A stretch of 64,000 nucleotides of DNA, from NCBI GenBank assembly GCA_020438845.1, contig JAGQTV010000112.1, positions 42,057 through 106,056 on the forward strand. Direction: 5' to 3'. Below the pieces are notes generated by a model. It did no database searches. It worked only from the letters and a program-made list of their open reading frames with translations, and was not told the origin of the DNA. Positions 9,376-18,906 of the stretch are shown piece by piece. The translations under genes and the position numbers were made by a program. How positions within the stretch are numbered: the first letter of the stretch is position 1; the number at the start of each line of letters is the position of its first letter. The stretch is from Mycobacterium sp. Its GTDB lineage: Bacteria; Actinomycetota; Actinomycetes; Mycobacteriales; Mycobacteriaceae.

Positions 9376-10809
9376 CTACAGCTTTGCAATCGAGTGGCGG
9401 ATGTGGGCCAGGATTCCGGAGGCCGACGTCGGTGCGGGCGCCGGACCCGGTTCGGCTGCCGAGAGGTTGGCCGCCCGGGCATGGACGAAAGCCGCGGCTG
9501 CGGCCGCCTCGACCGCTGGCAGCCCGGCGGCCAGCAGCGCCCCGACGATGCCGGTCAGAACATCTCCTGACCCCGCGGTGGCGGCCCAAGACCCACCGGC
9601 GGGGTTGAGGAAGGTCAGTCCGGTTTCTAATTCCGGATCGGCTATGACCGTGACGTTGCCCTTGAGCAGCACGGTGGCTCCGAATGTCTCGGCCAGGGAG
9701 CGTGCTGATGCGACCCTGTCCCCGCCGGGTGGCTGGCCGCCGTTGAGTCGCGCGAACTCGCCGGCATGCGGCGTCAGGACGGTCGGCGCGACGCGGCGGG
9801 TCACCAGGTGCGGGTGGGCGGCCAGCAGAGTGAGCCCATCGGCGTCGACGATCACCGGGAAGTCGGTGTTGAGCGCGAATGTCAGAGCGGTCATCGCGGC
9901 CTCGTTGGTCCCCAGGCCGGGACCCACCGCCCACGCCTGAACCTGACCCGCCGCCAGCGCGTCGGGGACGGCAACAACCTCCGGCCAATGTGAAACCACC
10001 TGTGCGGCAGCGGTGCCGGCGTAGCGCACCATTGCCGAGGTGGCGGCAACCGCCGCTCCGGTGCACAGAACCGCAGCCCCGGGGTAGGCAGTCGAACCGG
10101 CCAGGATGCCAACCACCCCCTGGGAGTACTTGTCGTCGTGCGGACCGGGTACCGGCCAGAGGGCCTTGACGTCGTCCGCGTCGAAGCCCAGCAAGTCGGT
10201 GTCGGGCAGGTCCAGGCCGATGTCGACGAGTGTGACCCGGCCGCAATCGGCCAGCGCATGCACCGGTTTGAGACCACCAAAAGTCACCGTCGCCACGGGT
10301 CGCACGGCCGGCCCGGTGATCGCTCCGGTGTGTACATCGACCCCGCTGGGAATGTCGACCGCGACCACCGGGACGCCCGCCCGCTCAACGGCGTCGAAAA
10401 GCACGGCGGCCGCAGGCCGCAACGGACCCTTGCCGGAGATGCCGACAACACCGTCGATCACCAGATCCGTTGCGGCAGGCACGTGTTGCACCACCCGGCC
10501 GCCGACGGCCCGGAACGCGGCCAACGCGCCAGGATGCGTGTGTTCGGGGTTGAGCAGAATCGCGCACGCCCCCGCTCCTCGCCGCCGCAGGAATGTCGCC
10601 GCCCACAGCGCATCACCGCCGTTGTCTCCGGAGCCCACCACTGCGCAGACCGTGCGACCGGCCAGTCCCCCGGTGCGCGCTCGAAGTTCGGCGGCAACCG
10701 CATTCGCCAGACCGGTTGCCGCGCGGCGCATGAGTGCGCCGTCGGGCAGCCTGGCCAGCAGGGGCGCTTCCGCCGCCCGGATCTGTTCGGCGGTGTAGTA
10801 GTGCCGCAT
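9376..10809 (-). CDS. nnrD: bifunctional NAD(P)HX epimerase/dehydratase
   Basis: Repairs hydrated NADH and NADPH. Residues about 1-210 are the YjeF_N epimerase domain with VVGSGDNGGDALWAA. The C-terminal ribokinase-like dehydratase domain has VLTPHAGEFARL and the ATP/ADP site AGSGDVLTGIVGALLAAG. The chosen ATG at 10809 (MRHYYTAEQIRAAE) gives 477 residues and lies 16 bp after the glmS stop. Upstream in-frame codons fall inside glmS. Confidence 0.95.
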   Translation of the reverse strand: MRHYYTAEQIRAAEAPLLARLPDGALMRRAATGLANAVAAELRARTGGLAGRTVCAVVGSGDNGGDALWAATFLRRRGAGACAILLNPEHTHPGALAAFRAVGGRVVQHVPAATDLVIDGVVGISGKGPLRPAAAVLFDAVERAGVPVVAVDIPSGVDVHTGAITGPAVRPVATVTFGGLKPVHALADCGRVTLVDIGLDLPDTDLLGFDADDVKALWPVPGPHDDKYSQGVVGILAGSTAYPGAAVLCTGAAVAATSAMVRYAGTAAAQVVSHWPEVVAVPDALAAGQVQAWAVGPGLGTNEAAMTALTFALNTDFPVIVDADGLTLLAAHPHLVTRRVAPTVLTPHAGEFARLNGGQPPGGDRVASARSLAETFGATVLLKGNVTVIADPELETGLTFLNPAGGSWAATAGSGDVLTGIVGALLAAGLPAVEAAAAAAFVHARAANLSAAEPGPAPAPTSASGILAHIRHSIAKL

Positions 10810-10825
10810 GTGTCGTACCGCCCGG

Positions 10826-12694
10826 CTATTCGACGGTGACGGACTTGGCGAGGTTCCGCGGCTTGTCGACGTCGTAGCCGCGCGCGCGGGCAACCGACGC
10901 CGCGAACACCTGCAACGGGATCGTCGACAACAACGGCTGGAAAAGTGTTGAAACCGAGGGTATTTCGATCAAATGATCGGCGTAGGGCCGCACTGTCTCG
11001 TCGCCCTCTTCTGCGATCACGATGGTGATCGCCCCGCGGGCCTGGATCTCCCGGATGTTGCTCAGAAGCTTGGCGTGCAGAGTCGCGGAATTCTTCGGCG
11101 ACGGCATGACGACGATGACCGGCAAGCCCTCTTCGATCAGGGCGATCGGGCCGTGTTTGAGTTCACCGGCGGCGAAGCCCTCGGCGTGCATGTAGGCCAG
11201 TTCTTTGAGTTTGAGCGCCCCTTCCAGGGCAACCGGGTAGCCGACGTGACGGCCCAGGAACAACACGGCCGAGGCATCGGCGAACCGTCGGCCCAACTCA
11301 GCAGCGGCCTCGACGTGGTCAAGTACCCGTTCGACCAGGGCGGGCATTGCCTCCAGGTCGTGGTACTCGCGGGCTACCTCGTCCGGGTACTTGGTGCCTC
11401 GGGCCTGCGCCAGCGCAAGACCCACAAGGTAGTTCGCCGCCACCTGCGCCAGAAACGTTTTGGTGGCCGCCACCCCGATTTCGGGCCCGGCGCGGGTGTA
11501 GAGAACGGCATCGGATTCCCGTGGGATTTGGCTGCCGTTGGTATTGCAGACGGCCAGTACCTTCGCCTTCTGCTTCTTGGCGTGCCGGACCGCCTCCAAG
11601 GTGTCGGCGGTCTCCCCGGACTGGGAGATCGCGATCACCAGGGTGCCGCGGTCCAAGACCGGGTCCCGGTATCTGAATTCACTGGCCACCTCGATCTCGA
11701 CGGGCAGCCTCGTCCAGTGTTCGATCGCGTACTTGGCCAGCAGCCCGGAGTGGTAGGCGCTGCCGCAGGCCACGATGAAGACCTTGTCGACTTCGCGGAG
11801 TTCCTGGTCGGAGAGTCGCTGCTCGTCGAGCACGATCCGGCCGTTGACGAAGTGACCCAGCAGAGTGTCGGAAACCGCGGCAGGCTGCTCGGCGATCTCC
11901 TTGAGCATGAAGTACTCGTAGCCGCCCTTCTCGGCAGCTGAGAGATCCCAGTCGATGTGGAAAAGCCGGGCGTTGGCGGCATCGTCGTTGCCGTCGAAGT
12001 CGGTGATCTGGTAGCCGTCGGCGGTGATCACCACGGCCTGGTCCTGGCCGAGTTCGACGGCATCCCGGGTGAACTCGATGAACGCCGCCACGTCCGAGCC
12101 CAGGAACATCTCGTCGGAGCCGATGCCCACCACCAGCGGAGTGGACCGTCGAGCCGCAACGATGGTGCCGGGATCCTCGGCGTGGGCGAAGACCAGGGTG
12201 AAGTGACCCTCGAGGCGGCGCAGAACGGCCAGCACCGACGCAACGAAGTCACCGGCAGTAGGCCCGGCCTGGTAGGCGTGTGCCACCAGGTGAACGGCCA
12301 CCTCGGTATCGGTGTCGCTGGCGAACTCGACGCCGGCAGACTCCAGTTCGGCCCGCAGGACAGCGAAGTTCTCGATGATTCCGTTGTGCACCACGGCGAA
12401 CTTGCCGGCCGCGTCACGGTGCGGGTGAGCGTTGCGGTCGGTGGGCCGACCGTGGGTGGCCCAGCGGGTGTGACCGATGCCGGCGGTTCCGCCCAGCGAG
12501 GCCGGGTCGGTCTCGACCAGGGCGGCCTCCAGATTGGCCAGTCGGCCGGCACGACGCCGCACGGTCAGCCCGCCGTCGCCGTCGAGCACCGCGATGCCCG
12601 CGGAGTCGTAACCCCGGTACTCCATCCGCCGCAGTGCGTCCACTACGACATCGCGGGCGGGCCGATGCCCGACATACGCCACGATTCCGCACAT
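10826..12694 (-). CDS. glmS: glucosamine-6-phosphate synthase (isomerizing)
   Basis: Makes glucosamine-6-phosphate from fructose-6-phosphate and glutamine, the entry to UDP-GlcNAc and the cell wall. The 622 residues carry the N-terminal nucleophile Cys2 in MCGIVAYVG, the glutaminase motifs GIGHTRWATHG and HNGIIENF, two SIS sugar-isomerase domains (for example ISQSGETADTLEA) and the C-terminal PRNLAKSVTVE signature. glmM, the next enzyme, lies about 3.7 kb away on the same strand. Confidence 0.98.
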   Translation of the reverse strand: MCGIVAYVGHRPARDVVVDALRRMEYRGYDSAGIAVLDGDGGLTVRRRAGRLANLEAALVETDPASLGGTAGIGHTRWATHGRPTDRNAHPHRDAAGKFAVVHNGIIENFAVLRAELESAGVEFASDTDTEVAVHLVAHAYQAGPTAGDFVASVLAVLRRLEGHFTLVFAHAEDPGTIVAARRSTPLVVGIGSDEMFLGSDVAAFIEFTRDAVELGQDQAVVITADGYQITDFDGNDDAANARLFHIDWDLSAAEKGGYEYFMLKEIAEQPAAVSDTLLGHFVNGRIVLDEQRLSDQELREVDKVFIVACGSAYHSGLLAKYAIEHWTRLPVEIEVASEFRYRDPVLDRGTLVIAISQSGETADTLEAVRHAKKQKAKVLAVCNTNGSQIPRESDAVLYTRAGPEIGVAATKTFLAQVAANYLVGLALAQARGTKYPDEVAREYHDLEAMPALVERVLDHVEAAAELGRRFADASAVLFLGRHVGYPVALEGALKLKELAYMHAEGFAAGELKHGPIALIEEGLPVIVVMPSPKNSATLHAKLLSNIREIQARGAITIVIAEEGDETVRPYADHLIEIPSVSTLFQPLLSTIPLQVFAASVARARGYDVDKPRNLAKSVTVE

Positions 12695-12748
12695 GACCCA
12701 TCAGGGTAGTCCAGCCCACGGGGGGCGACGGTCGGCTACGGTCGTGGG

Positions 12749-13588
12749 GTGGCTCGGACCCGCAAGCTTTTCTCCGCCTTGACACGGCGCGGCCCGCACC
12801 GGGTTCTGCGTGGCGACCTGGCCTTTGCCGGCATTCCGGGGGTCGTCTACACCCCGTCGACCGGATACCACCTGCCCGGCCTTGCATTCGGTCACGATTG
12901 GCTCACCGACGTCGGCCACTACCCCGGCATGCTGGCACACCTGGCCAGTTGGGGCATCGTCGCCGCGGCGCCCAACAGCCAGATCGGACTGGCGCCGTCG
13001 GTGGTCAACCTCTCCTACGACCTCGGCGCCACGCTTGACGTCATCAGCGGGGTGCGCCTGGGGCCCGGGGCGATCAGTGTGCACCCGGCGAAACTTGGGC
13101 TGGCCGGGCACGGGTTCGGCGGCGCCGCGGCGGTGTTTGCCGCGGCGGCGAAACCCGCCCGCGCCAAAGCCGTGGCCGCAATCTTCCCGTCGGTCACCAA
13201 GCCGTCTGCCGAGGAACCGGCGGCCACTCTGACGATGCCCGGTTTGGTACTGGCCACTCCGGACGACGCCAAGTCGCTGCGGACCGACGCGCTGGAGGTG
13301 GCCCGGGACTGGACGGGCGCGCAGCTTCGGGTGGTGGACAAGTCCGCGGCCGCCGAGGTCGCGGAGAAGCGGCGACTACTCGGTCTGGTGGGCCTATCCG
13401 GATCGAATACCCGCACCCAGAAAACGGTTCGCGCGGTGGTCACCGGGTTCCTACTCTTCCACCTCGCCGGGGACAAGACCTACCGCGAGTTCGCCGACAC
13501 CGAGGCCAAGCTGCCCGGTACCCGGCTTCCAGACCCCGACGCAGTGCCGGTGACCGACGAGGACCGGATCGTTGCGCTGTTCCGCTAA
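12749..13588 (+). CDS. alpha/beta-hydrolase-fold protein lacking the catalytic serine
   Basis: A 279-residue protein with a dienelactone-hydrolase-like layout. The nucleophile elbow reads GLAGHGFGGAAAV, with Gly where the catalytic Ser is expected, so hydrolase activity by the usual mechanism is unlikely. It starts at a GTG (VARTRKLFSALTRRG) divergent from glmS, with only 54 bp between them. The position and length match the Rv3438-type conserved hypothetical that follows glmS in M. tuberculosis. Function unknown. Confidence 0.82.
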   Translation: MARTRKLFSALTRRGPHRVLRGDLAFAGIPGVVYTPSTGYHLPGLAFGHDWLTDVGHYPGMLAHLASWGIVAAAPNSQIGLAPSVVNLSYDLGATLDVISGVRLGPGAISVHPAKLGLAGHGFGGAAAVFAAAAKPARAKAVAAIFPSVTKPSAEEPAATLTMPGLVLATPDDAKSLRTDALEVARDWTGAQLRVVDKSAAAEVAEKRRLLGLVGLSGSNTRTQKTVRAVVTGFLLFHLAGDKTYREFADTEAKLPGTRLPDPDAVPVTDEDRIVALFR

Positions 13589-13603
13589 ACGGCAGGGAGC
13601 TGG

Positions 13604-13635
13604 GCCCCGCCCGAAGTCAGTTTCACCGGCGGGGC
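13604..13635 (+). promoter_or_regulatory. 8-bp inverted repeat between two plus-strand genes
   Basis: GCCCCGCC and GGCGGGGC (13604-13611, 13628-13635) form a perfect dyad with a 16-bp loop, followed at once by CTATAA, a possible -10 element for the oxidoreductase gene starting at 13648. It could be a terminator of the preceding gene or an operator. No T-run follows. Confidence 0.3.
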
Positions 13636-13647
13636 TATAACCGGTTC

Positions 13648-14688
13648 ATGCGCACCGGGGTGTTTCTTTCCTACGCGGGCGGCTTCACGGAGACCGTCGA
13701 TCAGGTCGCGGTGCTGGAGAAGGCGGGGGTGAACATCGCCCTGGTAGCCGAGGCGTACTCCTTCGACGCCATCAGTCAGTTGGGCTACCTGGCCGCACGG
13801 ACGTCAACCATCGAGCTCGGCTCGGGTGTGGTCCCGATTTACACCCGGACCCCCACGCTGCTGGCGATGACCGCCGCCGGGTTGGACTACGTCTCCGATG
13901 GACGTTTCCGGCTGGGCATCGGAACATCCGGCCCGCAGGTGATGGAGGGCTTCCACGGCGTTCCGTTCGACGCGCCTCTGGGCCGCACCCGGGAGGTCGT
14001 CGAGATCTGCCGGCAGGTGTGGCGCCGCGAACGGGTGGAGCATCAGGGCAAGCACTACCAAATCCCGCTGCCCGCCGACCGCGGCACCGGGCTGGGGAAG
14101 CCGTTGAAACTCATCAATCAGCCCGTGCGCGAACGAATCCCAATCACCATTGCCGCGTTGGGGCCCAAGAACGTCGAGCTGACCGCGGAGATCGCCGAGG
14201 GCTGGCAGCCGGTGTTCTACCTCCCCGAGAGAGCGGACGACGTCTGGGGCGATGCCTTGCGAGCCGGTAAAGCAAAGCGGGACAGCGAACTCGGCGAACT
14301 CGACGTCATGGTCGGTGTAGCGGTGGCCATCGGCGACGATGTGGAGGAACGCCTCGAATGGGCTAAACCGCAGCTTGCGTTGTACATCGGCGGCATGGGG
14401 GCGAAGGGTCGCAACTTCTATCACAACGTGGCTAGTCGCTACGGATTCGGAGCAGCAGCCGACAGGATTCAGGAGTTGTACCTTTCCGGTCGCAAGATCG
14501 AGGCAATCGCGGCCGTGCCCGACGATCTGGTGCGCGGCGTGTCCCTCGTCGGGCCTCGTGGCTATGTCAAGGAACGCATCGCGGCTTTCGCGGAGGCAGG
14601 CGTTACGACGCTGCTGGCAACCCCTCTTGCCACCGACGGCGGTGAGTACGTCCGCTTCGTCGAGGAGATGCAGGATCTGCTGCCCTGA
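13648..14688 (+). CDS. LLM-class (F420-type) oxidoreductase
   Basis: Luciferase-like monooxygenase-fold flavin/F420 oxidoreductase of 346 residues. Visible features are the N-terminal strand GVFLSYAGGF, LGYLAARTSTIELGSGVVPIYTRTPTLLAMTAAGLDYVSDGRFRLGIGTSGPQV split over the barrel's cofactor site, and FHGVPFDAPLGRTREVVEICR. These resemble mycobacterial F420-dependent enzymes rather than bacterial luciferase. The substrate cannot be told from sequence. It converges on the minus-strand Ala/Pro-rich gene with a seven-base gap. Confidence 0.88.
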   Translation: MRTGVFLSYAGGFTETVDQVAVLEKAGVNIALVAEAYSFDAISQLGYLAARTSTIELGSGVVPIYTRTPTLLAMTAAGLDYVSDGRFRLGIGTSGPQVMEGFHGVPFDAPLGRTREVVEICRQVWRRERVEHQGKHYQIPLPADRGTGLGKPLKLINQPVRERIPITIAALGPKNVELTAEIAEGWQPVFYLPERADDVWGDALRAGKAKRDSELGELDVMVGVAVAIGDDVEERLEWAKPQLALYIGGMGAKGRNFYHNVASRYGFGAAADRIQELYLSGRKIEAIAAVPDDLVRGVSLVGPRGYVKERIAAFAEAGVTTLLATPLATDGGEYVRFVEEMQDLLP

Positions 14689-14695
14689 CACGGAG

Positions 14696-16060
14696 TCACT
14701 GACCCACCTGCGGCAGTTCGTCCATCGCGATCGAGCAGGGTGTCTTCGGCTCGGGGTTACTTCTGGTCGTATCGACAGTAACGGGATCGGACCGGGCCTC
14801 AGCGGCAAGCGGAGCAGATGGCGGTGTGGGCTGCACCAGCCCGGTTGGTTCGGGCGGCGCGGTTGGTTGCGTCGGCAGGGGCTGAGAGACCGGAGCGCCG
14901 CCGATCGGTTGAGTGTCGGCCGGCGTGATCGGCGGCGGCATGGGCGCAGCCGGCGTGATCGGCGGCGGCATGGGCGCAGCCGGCGTGATCGGCGTTGGCG
15001 GTAGAGGCTTTTCGAGAGAAGGATCAAGCTCGCCGGTGGCCAGCTCCGCGTCCGTCTCCGGATCGGCCTCTTCCGTTTGGCCGGAAATATCTTTCTCCGC
15101 TTCCAGTTCTCTGAGGGTTTTCGGATCATCGACGATCCCGAGGTTCGTCGGGCCGGAGTAAGAGCCAAGGGCCTCCACGATGCGACCGATCAACGCGGGA
15201 AGTCCGCCACCCACGCCGCCGATGCCCAGTGGCGCCGGCGACGCCCCTGAAGACAAGCCCGGGGTCCACTGGGCCAACTGCGGCGCAGCCGAACCCCACA
15301 GCGGCGCAGCCGCCGAACCCCACACCGGCGCAGCCGGAGTCGGAGACGATGCCCACATGGATTCGCTGACCTGGCCGGCAACCGAACCTGTGGCGGGACT
15401 GCTGAACTGTGGCAGCGGACGGTCGGCCAGCCGTGCCACTGCTCCGTCGTAGGCCGTTGCGACCGAGCCCGTTGCATCACTCATCGCCGGTATCCAGTCC
15501 GAGCGGACGTCGCGGTCGAGGTATGGACTGATCTGCTGGGCGACCACCTGGATCGCCACATCGTCGGCCAAACCGTTCAACACGGTCTCCGCCTCAGCGA
15601 GCCACACCGGATGCGCGGCAGCCCAGCGGTCATCGAAGCGCACCGCGGCCGCTACTTTCTGGTCGACCAGGCTGCCAAGTTCTTCCCGCAGCGATCGCAA
15701 CGCTCCCGACGCGGCCCGCAAAGACGCGGCCACAGCGGTCCCGTTAGCCAGGTGTCGTTCGACGAACTCCGCCGCGGCGGTGCCAGCGACTCCCTGCCAG
15801 GACCGCAGCACCGCCTCCAACGCCTCACCCTCCAGCCGCACACCCTCCTCGACTGCACCGGCCAGGCCGCCCAACGCCACACTGTCGGCCTCGAGGGCAT
15901 CGAGCCTCATTCCAGCTTCGGCTGTGTACGCCTCGCGGACACCGGTCACCGTCAAAGGCCCACGAGCACGGCCTATGGCGCAGGACGCGGCCACATATGT
16001 CTCGATGGCACGCACTGCTTCGGCACCCTCAGCCAACCGGGCCGCGACGTCGACACTCAC
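14696..16060 (-). CDS. Ala/Pro-rich WXG-like protein (Rv3439c-type)
   Basis: Conserved mycobacterial protein of 454 residues, function unknown. Residues 1-175 are helical and Ala-rich and contain RSWQGVAGTAAAEFV, a WxG-type turn as in type VII secretion substrates. The middle is Gly/Ser/Pro-rich. Residues about 375-430 are a proline-rich tail with PITPAAPMPP repeats. The start ATGA overlaps the stop of the small gene upstream, so the two are co-translated. No signal peptide is visible. A type VII export role is an inference from shape and pairing. Confidence 0.82.
   Translation of the reverse strand: MSVDVAARLAEGAEAVRAIETYVAASCAIGRARGPLTVTGVREAYTAEAGMRLDALEADSVALGGLAGAVEEGVRLEGEALEAVLRSWQGVAGTAAAEFVERHLANGTAVAASLRAASGALRSLREELGSLVDQKVAAAVRFDDRWAAAHPVWLAEAETVLNGLADDVAIQVVAQQISPYLDRDVRSDWIPAMSDATGSVATAYDGAVARLADRPLPQFSSPATGSVAGQVSESMWASSPTPAAPVWGSAAAPLWGSAAPQLAQWTPGLSSGASPAPLGIGGVGGGLPALIGRIVEALGSYSGPTNLGIVDDPKTLRELEAEKDISGQTEEADPETDAELATGELDPSLEKPLPPTPITPAAPMPPPITPAAPMPPPITPADTQPIGGAPVSQPLPTQPTAPPEPTGLVQPTPPSAPLAAEARSDPVTVDTTRSNPEPKTPCSIAMDELPQVGQ
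14919..14998 (-). repeat. 30-bp tandem repeat, about 2.7 copies
   Basis: A 30-bp unit repeats in frame within the Ala/Pro-rich gene and encodes PITPAAPMPP units. The first two copies are identical and the last diverges at its end. Being a multiple of three, copy-number change would only lengthen the tail. Confidence 0.9.
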
Positions 16061-16344
16061 CGCAGAGCCGCCGCCGAGTCCGCCTCAGCGTGGGCAGCGA
16101 GGTTGACGCCCGCCCGTAGGGCGCTGGCGGCCTCGCCGGCGGTGGATGCCCACCGCCGCGCGTCGGCGATCAGCGACTCCACCGCGTTCCGGACAGCTGC
16201 ACCGGCAGCCGTGTGCGAACGGCCTGCCACCGCGCCGTCGAACTGTAAGCGCACATTGCTGGCGTTCTGCACGATCTCGGCGGCAGCATCGAGTCGTTGT
16301 GCCGCAGCGTCCAGGGTCGCCAGGTCCACAGATGTTGTTCCCAT
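16057..16344 (-). CDS. small helical EspC/WXG100-like protein (Rv3440c-type)
   Basis: A 95-residue Ala-rich helical protein. The pattern VDLATLDAAAQRLDAAAEIVQ followed by ARRWASTAGEAASALRAGVNL resembles EspC-family/WXG100 helical hairpins that pair before type VII export. It overlaps its downstream partner by four bases, as paired Esx genes often do. It lies 63 bp after glmM on the same strand, as in M. tuberculosis. The export function is inferred. Confidence 0.82.
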   Translation of the reverse strand: MGTTSVDLATLDAAAQRLDAAAEIVQNASNVRLQFDGAVAGRSHTAAGAAVRNAVESLIADARRWASTAGEAASALRAGVNLAAHAEADSAAALR

Positions 16345-16407
16345 ACCGCTTTTGACGCCACGGACACGCCTGAGGTTCCGGCCGGGCGGGAAATCACAAC
16401 CCGGGCT

Positions 16408-17745
16408 TCAGCCCTGCGCGCTGACCGACTTCGCGACCCGGTGGGCCACTTGCTGCGCGGTGTCCTCGTCGGGCGCTTCAACCATGACTCGCACGATTTG
16501 CTCAGTGCCGGAGGGCCGCAGGAGAATTCGACCGGTCTGGCCCAGTTCCACTTCCGCTTCCCGCACCGCGCTCTGAACCGCTGGAGCCTCGGCGACGGTG
16601 GCCTTGTCAGCGACTTCGACGTTGATCAGCACCTGTGGAATAGATTGCATCGGCGAGGCCAGTGCCGCGAGGGACGAGCGGGTTTCGGCCATCCGCGACA
16701 TCAGCCGCAAGCCGGTGAGGATGCCGTCGCCCGTGGTCCCGAAAGCGGGCATGACGATGTGGCCGGACTGTTCCCCACCGAGCGCGAACTCGCCGGCACG
16801 CAGTTCCTCGAGCACATAGCGGTCGCCGACGCCCGTCGTGCGCACCTCGATACCGGCGTCACGCATGGCCAGGTGCAGGCCGAGATTGCTCATGACGGTG
16901 GCTACCAGGGTGTCGGAGGAGAGTTCGCCCGCCTCCTGCATAGCCAGGGCCAGCACCGTCATGATCGCGTCGCCATCGATGACCGCTCCGGTGGCGTCAA
17001 CGGCCAGGCATCGGTCTGCGTCGCCATCGTGCGCCAGTCCCAGATCAGCACCGTGTGCGACCACAGCGGCCTTCAGCGGCTCAAGGTTCGTCGAGCCGCA
17101 GCAATCATTGATGTTCAGACCATCCGGTTCGGCATTCATCGCGATCACCCTCGCGCCCGCAGCCTCATAAGCCCGTGGCGCAGCGGCAGAGGCCGCCCCG
17201 TTGGCACAGTCGACCACGACGGTCAAACCGGTAAGCGACGCGGTGGCAGCTTCGGCGATGTGCCGGAGGTACCGCTCCAGGGCATCGGAGGCACGGATCA
17301 CCCGGCCGATATTCGCCCCGACCGGTCGCAGACCTGGTCCCTGGGCCACCAGATCCTCGATACGGTCCTCGGTGTCGTCGTCGAGTTTGTGACCGCCCGG
17401 CCCGAAGATCTTGATTCCGTTGTCGGGCATCGGGTTGTGCGATGCGGAGATCATCACCCCGAAGTCGGCGTGATAAGCGGCAGTCAGATAGGCGACCGCC
17501 GGAGTGGGCAGGACACCGACAACCAGGGCGTCGACACCCTCGCTGGTTACCCCCGCGATCACGGCGGCCTCCAGCATCTCCCCGCTGGCCCGCGGGTCGC
17601 GACCGATGACCGCGAACCGGTGCCCCGAACCGGCCGGCGCTGCGAGGCGGCGAGCAGCCGCCCCGCAGAGCGCCATTGCCAGTTCCGCGGTCAGTTCGCG
17701 GTTGGCTACGCCGCGTACGCCGTCGGTCCCGAACAGTCGACCCAT
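16408..17745 (-). CDS. glmM: phosphoglucosamine mutase
   Basis: Converts glucosamine-6-phosphate to glucosamine-1-phosphate, the step after GlmS. The 445 residues start [18 protein letters not shown] and have the phosphoserine loop [18 protein letters not shown], the metal loop [12 protein letters not shown], the sugar loop [11 protein letters not shown] and the phosphate-binding [12 protein letters not shown]. It follows rpsI by three bases, linking translation capacity and wall-precursor supply in one transcript. Confidence 0.98.
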   Translation of the reverse strand: MGRLFGTDGVRGVANRELTAELAMALCGAAARRLAAPAGSGHRFAVIGRDPRASGEMLEAAVIAGVTSEGVDALVVGVLPTPAVAYLTAAYHADFGVMISASHNPMPDNGIKIFGPGGHKLDDDTEDRIEDLVAQGPGLRPVGANIGRVIRASDALERYLRHIAEAATASLTGLTVVVDCANGAASAAAPRAYEAAGARVIAMNAEPDGLNINDCCGSTNLEPLKAAVVAHGADLGLAHDGDADRCLAVDATGAVIDGDAIMTVLALAMQEAGELSSDTLVATVMSNLGLHLAMRDAGIEVRTTGVGDRYVLEELRAGEFALGGEQSGHIVMPAFGTTGDGILTGLRLMSRMAETRSSLAALASPMQSIPQVLINVEVADKATVAEAPAVQSAVREAEVELGQTGRILLRPSGTEQIVRVMVEAPDEDTAQQVAHRVAKSVSAQG

Positions 17746-17748
17746 GTG

Positions 17749-18237
17749 TCAGCGCTTGCTGTACTGCGGCGCCTTGCGGGCCTTCTTCAGGCCGTACTTC
17801 TTACGTTCGATGGCGCGCGGATCACGGGTCAGGAATCCGGCTTTCTTGAGCACCGGACGATCCTCCGGCTGCACCAGGATCAGCGCCCGGGCCAGAGCCA
17901 GCCGCAACGCGCCAGCCTGACCGGAGGGTCCGCCTCCGTCGAGGTGAGCGTAAACGTCGAAGCTGTCCAGCCGATCGACGGTCACCAGCGGGGCCTTGAT
18001 CAGCTGCTGATGCACCTTGTTGGGGAAGTAGTCCTCAAGGGTGCGGCCGTCAAGGTTGAACTTGCCGGTTCCGGGCACCAGGCGCACCCGGACCACGGCC
18101 TCCTTGCGTCGGCCGACTGTCTGTATGGGGCGGTCGATGAACACCGGCTGACGCGGCCGGGACTCAGCCTCCGCCGCAGTCTCGGTGATCTCGTCAACGA
18201 GCGCCTCAGTGGCCTCGGTCAAAATCTCTTCGCTCAC
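17749..18237 (-). CDS. rpsI: 30S ribosomal protein S9
   Basis: Small-subunit head protein whose C-terminal tail reaches the P site. The 162 residues include an acidic N-terminal extension ([16 protein letters not shown]), the core [20 protein letters not shown] and the tail [12 protein letters not shown]. The start overlaps the rplM stop by four bases, the normal rplM-rpsI arrangement. Confidence 0.98.
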   Translation of the reverse strand: MSEEILTEATEALVDEITETAAEAESRPRQPVFIDRPIQTVGRRKEAVVRVRLVPGTGKFNLDGRTLEDYFPNKVHQQLIKAPLVTVDRLDSFDVYAHLDGGGPSGQAGALRLALARALILVQPEDRPVLKKAGFLTRDPRAIERKKYGLKKARKAPQYSKR

Positions 18238-18677
18238 TGGGCCACCTGCTTGATCTCGAACGGAATCGGCTGCTGGGCGGTGTGCGGATGGTCAGGACCG
18301 GTGTACACCTTCAGTTTCTTCTGGATCTGCCGGCTGAGCTTGTTGTGCGGCAGCATCCCAACGATGGCCTTCTCGACAACCCGGTCCGCGTGCTTCTGCA
18401 TCTCCTCACCGACGGTGCGGGCACGCAGACCTCCGGGATACCCCGAGTGGCGGTAGGCCATCTTGTTGGCGAGCTTGTCGGCTCCGATGGCGACTTTGTC
18501 GGCGTTGACGACGATGACGAAATCGCCACCATCAACATTGGGCGTGAATGTCGGCTTGTGCTTACCGCGCAACAGATTTGCCGCTGCGACGGCGAGCCGG
18601 CCGAGCACTACGTCGGTGGCGTCGATGACGTACCACGAGCGCGTGGTGTCACCGGCCTTCGGCGTGTACGTAGGCAC
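18234..18677 (-). CDS. rplM: 50S ribosomal protein L13
   Basis: Early-assembling large-subunit protein of 147 residues. Recognisable segments are [34 protein letters not shown] and [19 protein letters not shown]. It leads a transcript with rpsI and glmM, from a likely promoter about 160 bp upstream. The long leader holds a short hairpin that could serve autoregulation, an inference. Confidence 0.98.
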   Translation of the reverse strand: MPTYTPKAGDTTRSWYVIDATDVVLGRLAVAAANLLRGKHKPTFTPNVDGGDFVIVVNADKVAIGADKLANKMAYRHSGYPGGLRARTVGEEMQKHADRVVEKAIVGMLPHNKLSRQIQKKLKVYTGPDHPHTAQQPIPFEIKQVAQ

Positions 18678-18836
18678 AGCGTTTACCTCTCCTGTGTCGG
18701 GGTTGGATCCCGGACGGTCCGGGTGCCGGTCGGGGCGTCAACGGTCGGGATCTGAAACCCGGCGACCAACACTGACCCGGGACCCGGCTAACCCCGCGAC
18801 TTGAAAAGGTCGCGACGTACCGTTCGCTGAGCCGAT

Positions 18837-18866
18837 AGCCTACCGGCGAGGATCCGTGCAGGTCAA
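18837..18866 (-). promoter_or_regulatory. probable sigma-A promoter of rplM-rpsI-glmM
   Basis: On the minus strand TTGACC (18861-18866) and TAGGCT (18837-18842) are 18 bp apart, close to vegetative promoter consensus. The predicted leader of about 150 nt contains a 6-bp stem at 18795-18800 and 18809-18814. Confidence 0.5.
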
Positions 18867-18906
18867 AACGCCCCTTCAGCGATCCCGCGCCCGCTAGGAG
18901 CCACCC

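Noticed and set aside
16297-18456. A 719-codon plus-strand frame opposite glmM, rpsI and rplM
   Set aside because: The opposite strand carries three certain conserved genes with correct starts and overlaps. The long frame is a codon-bias artefact.
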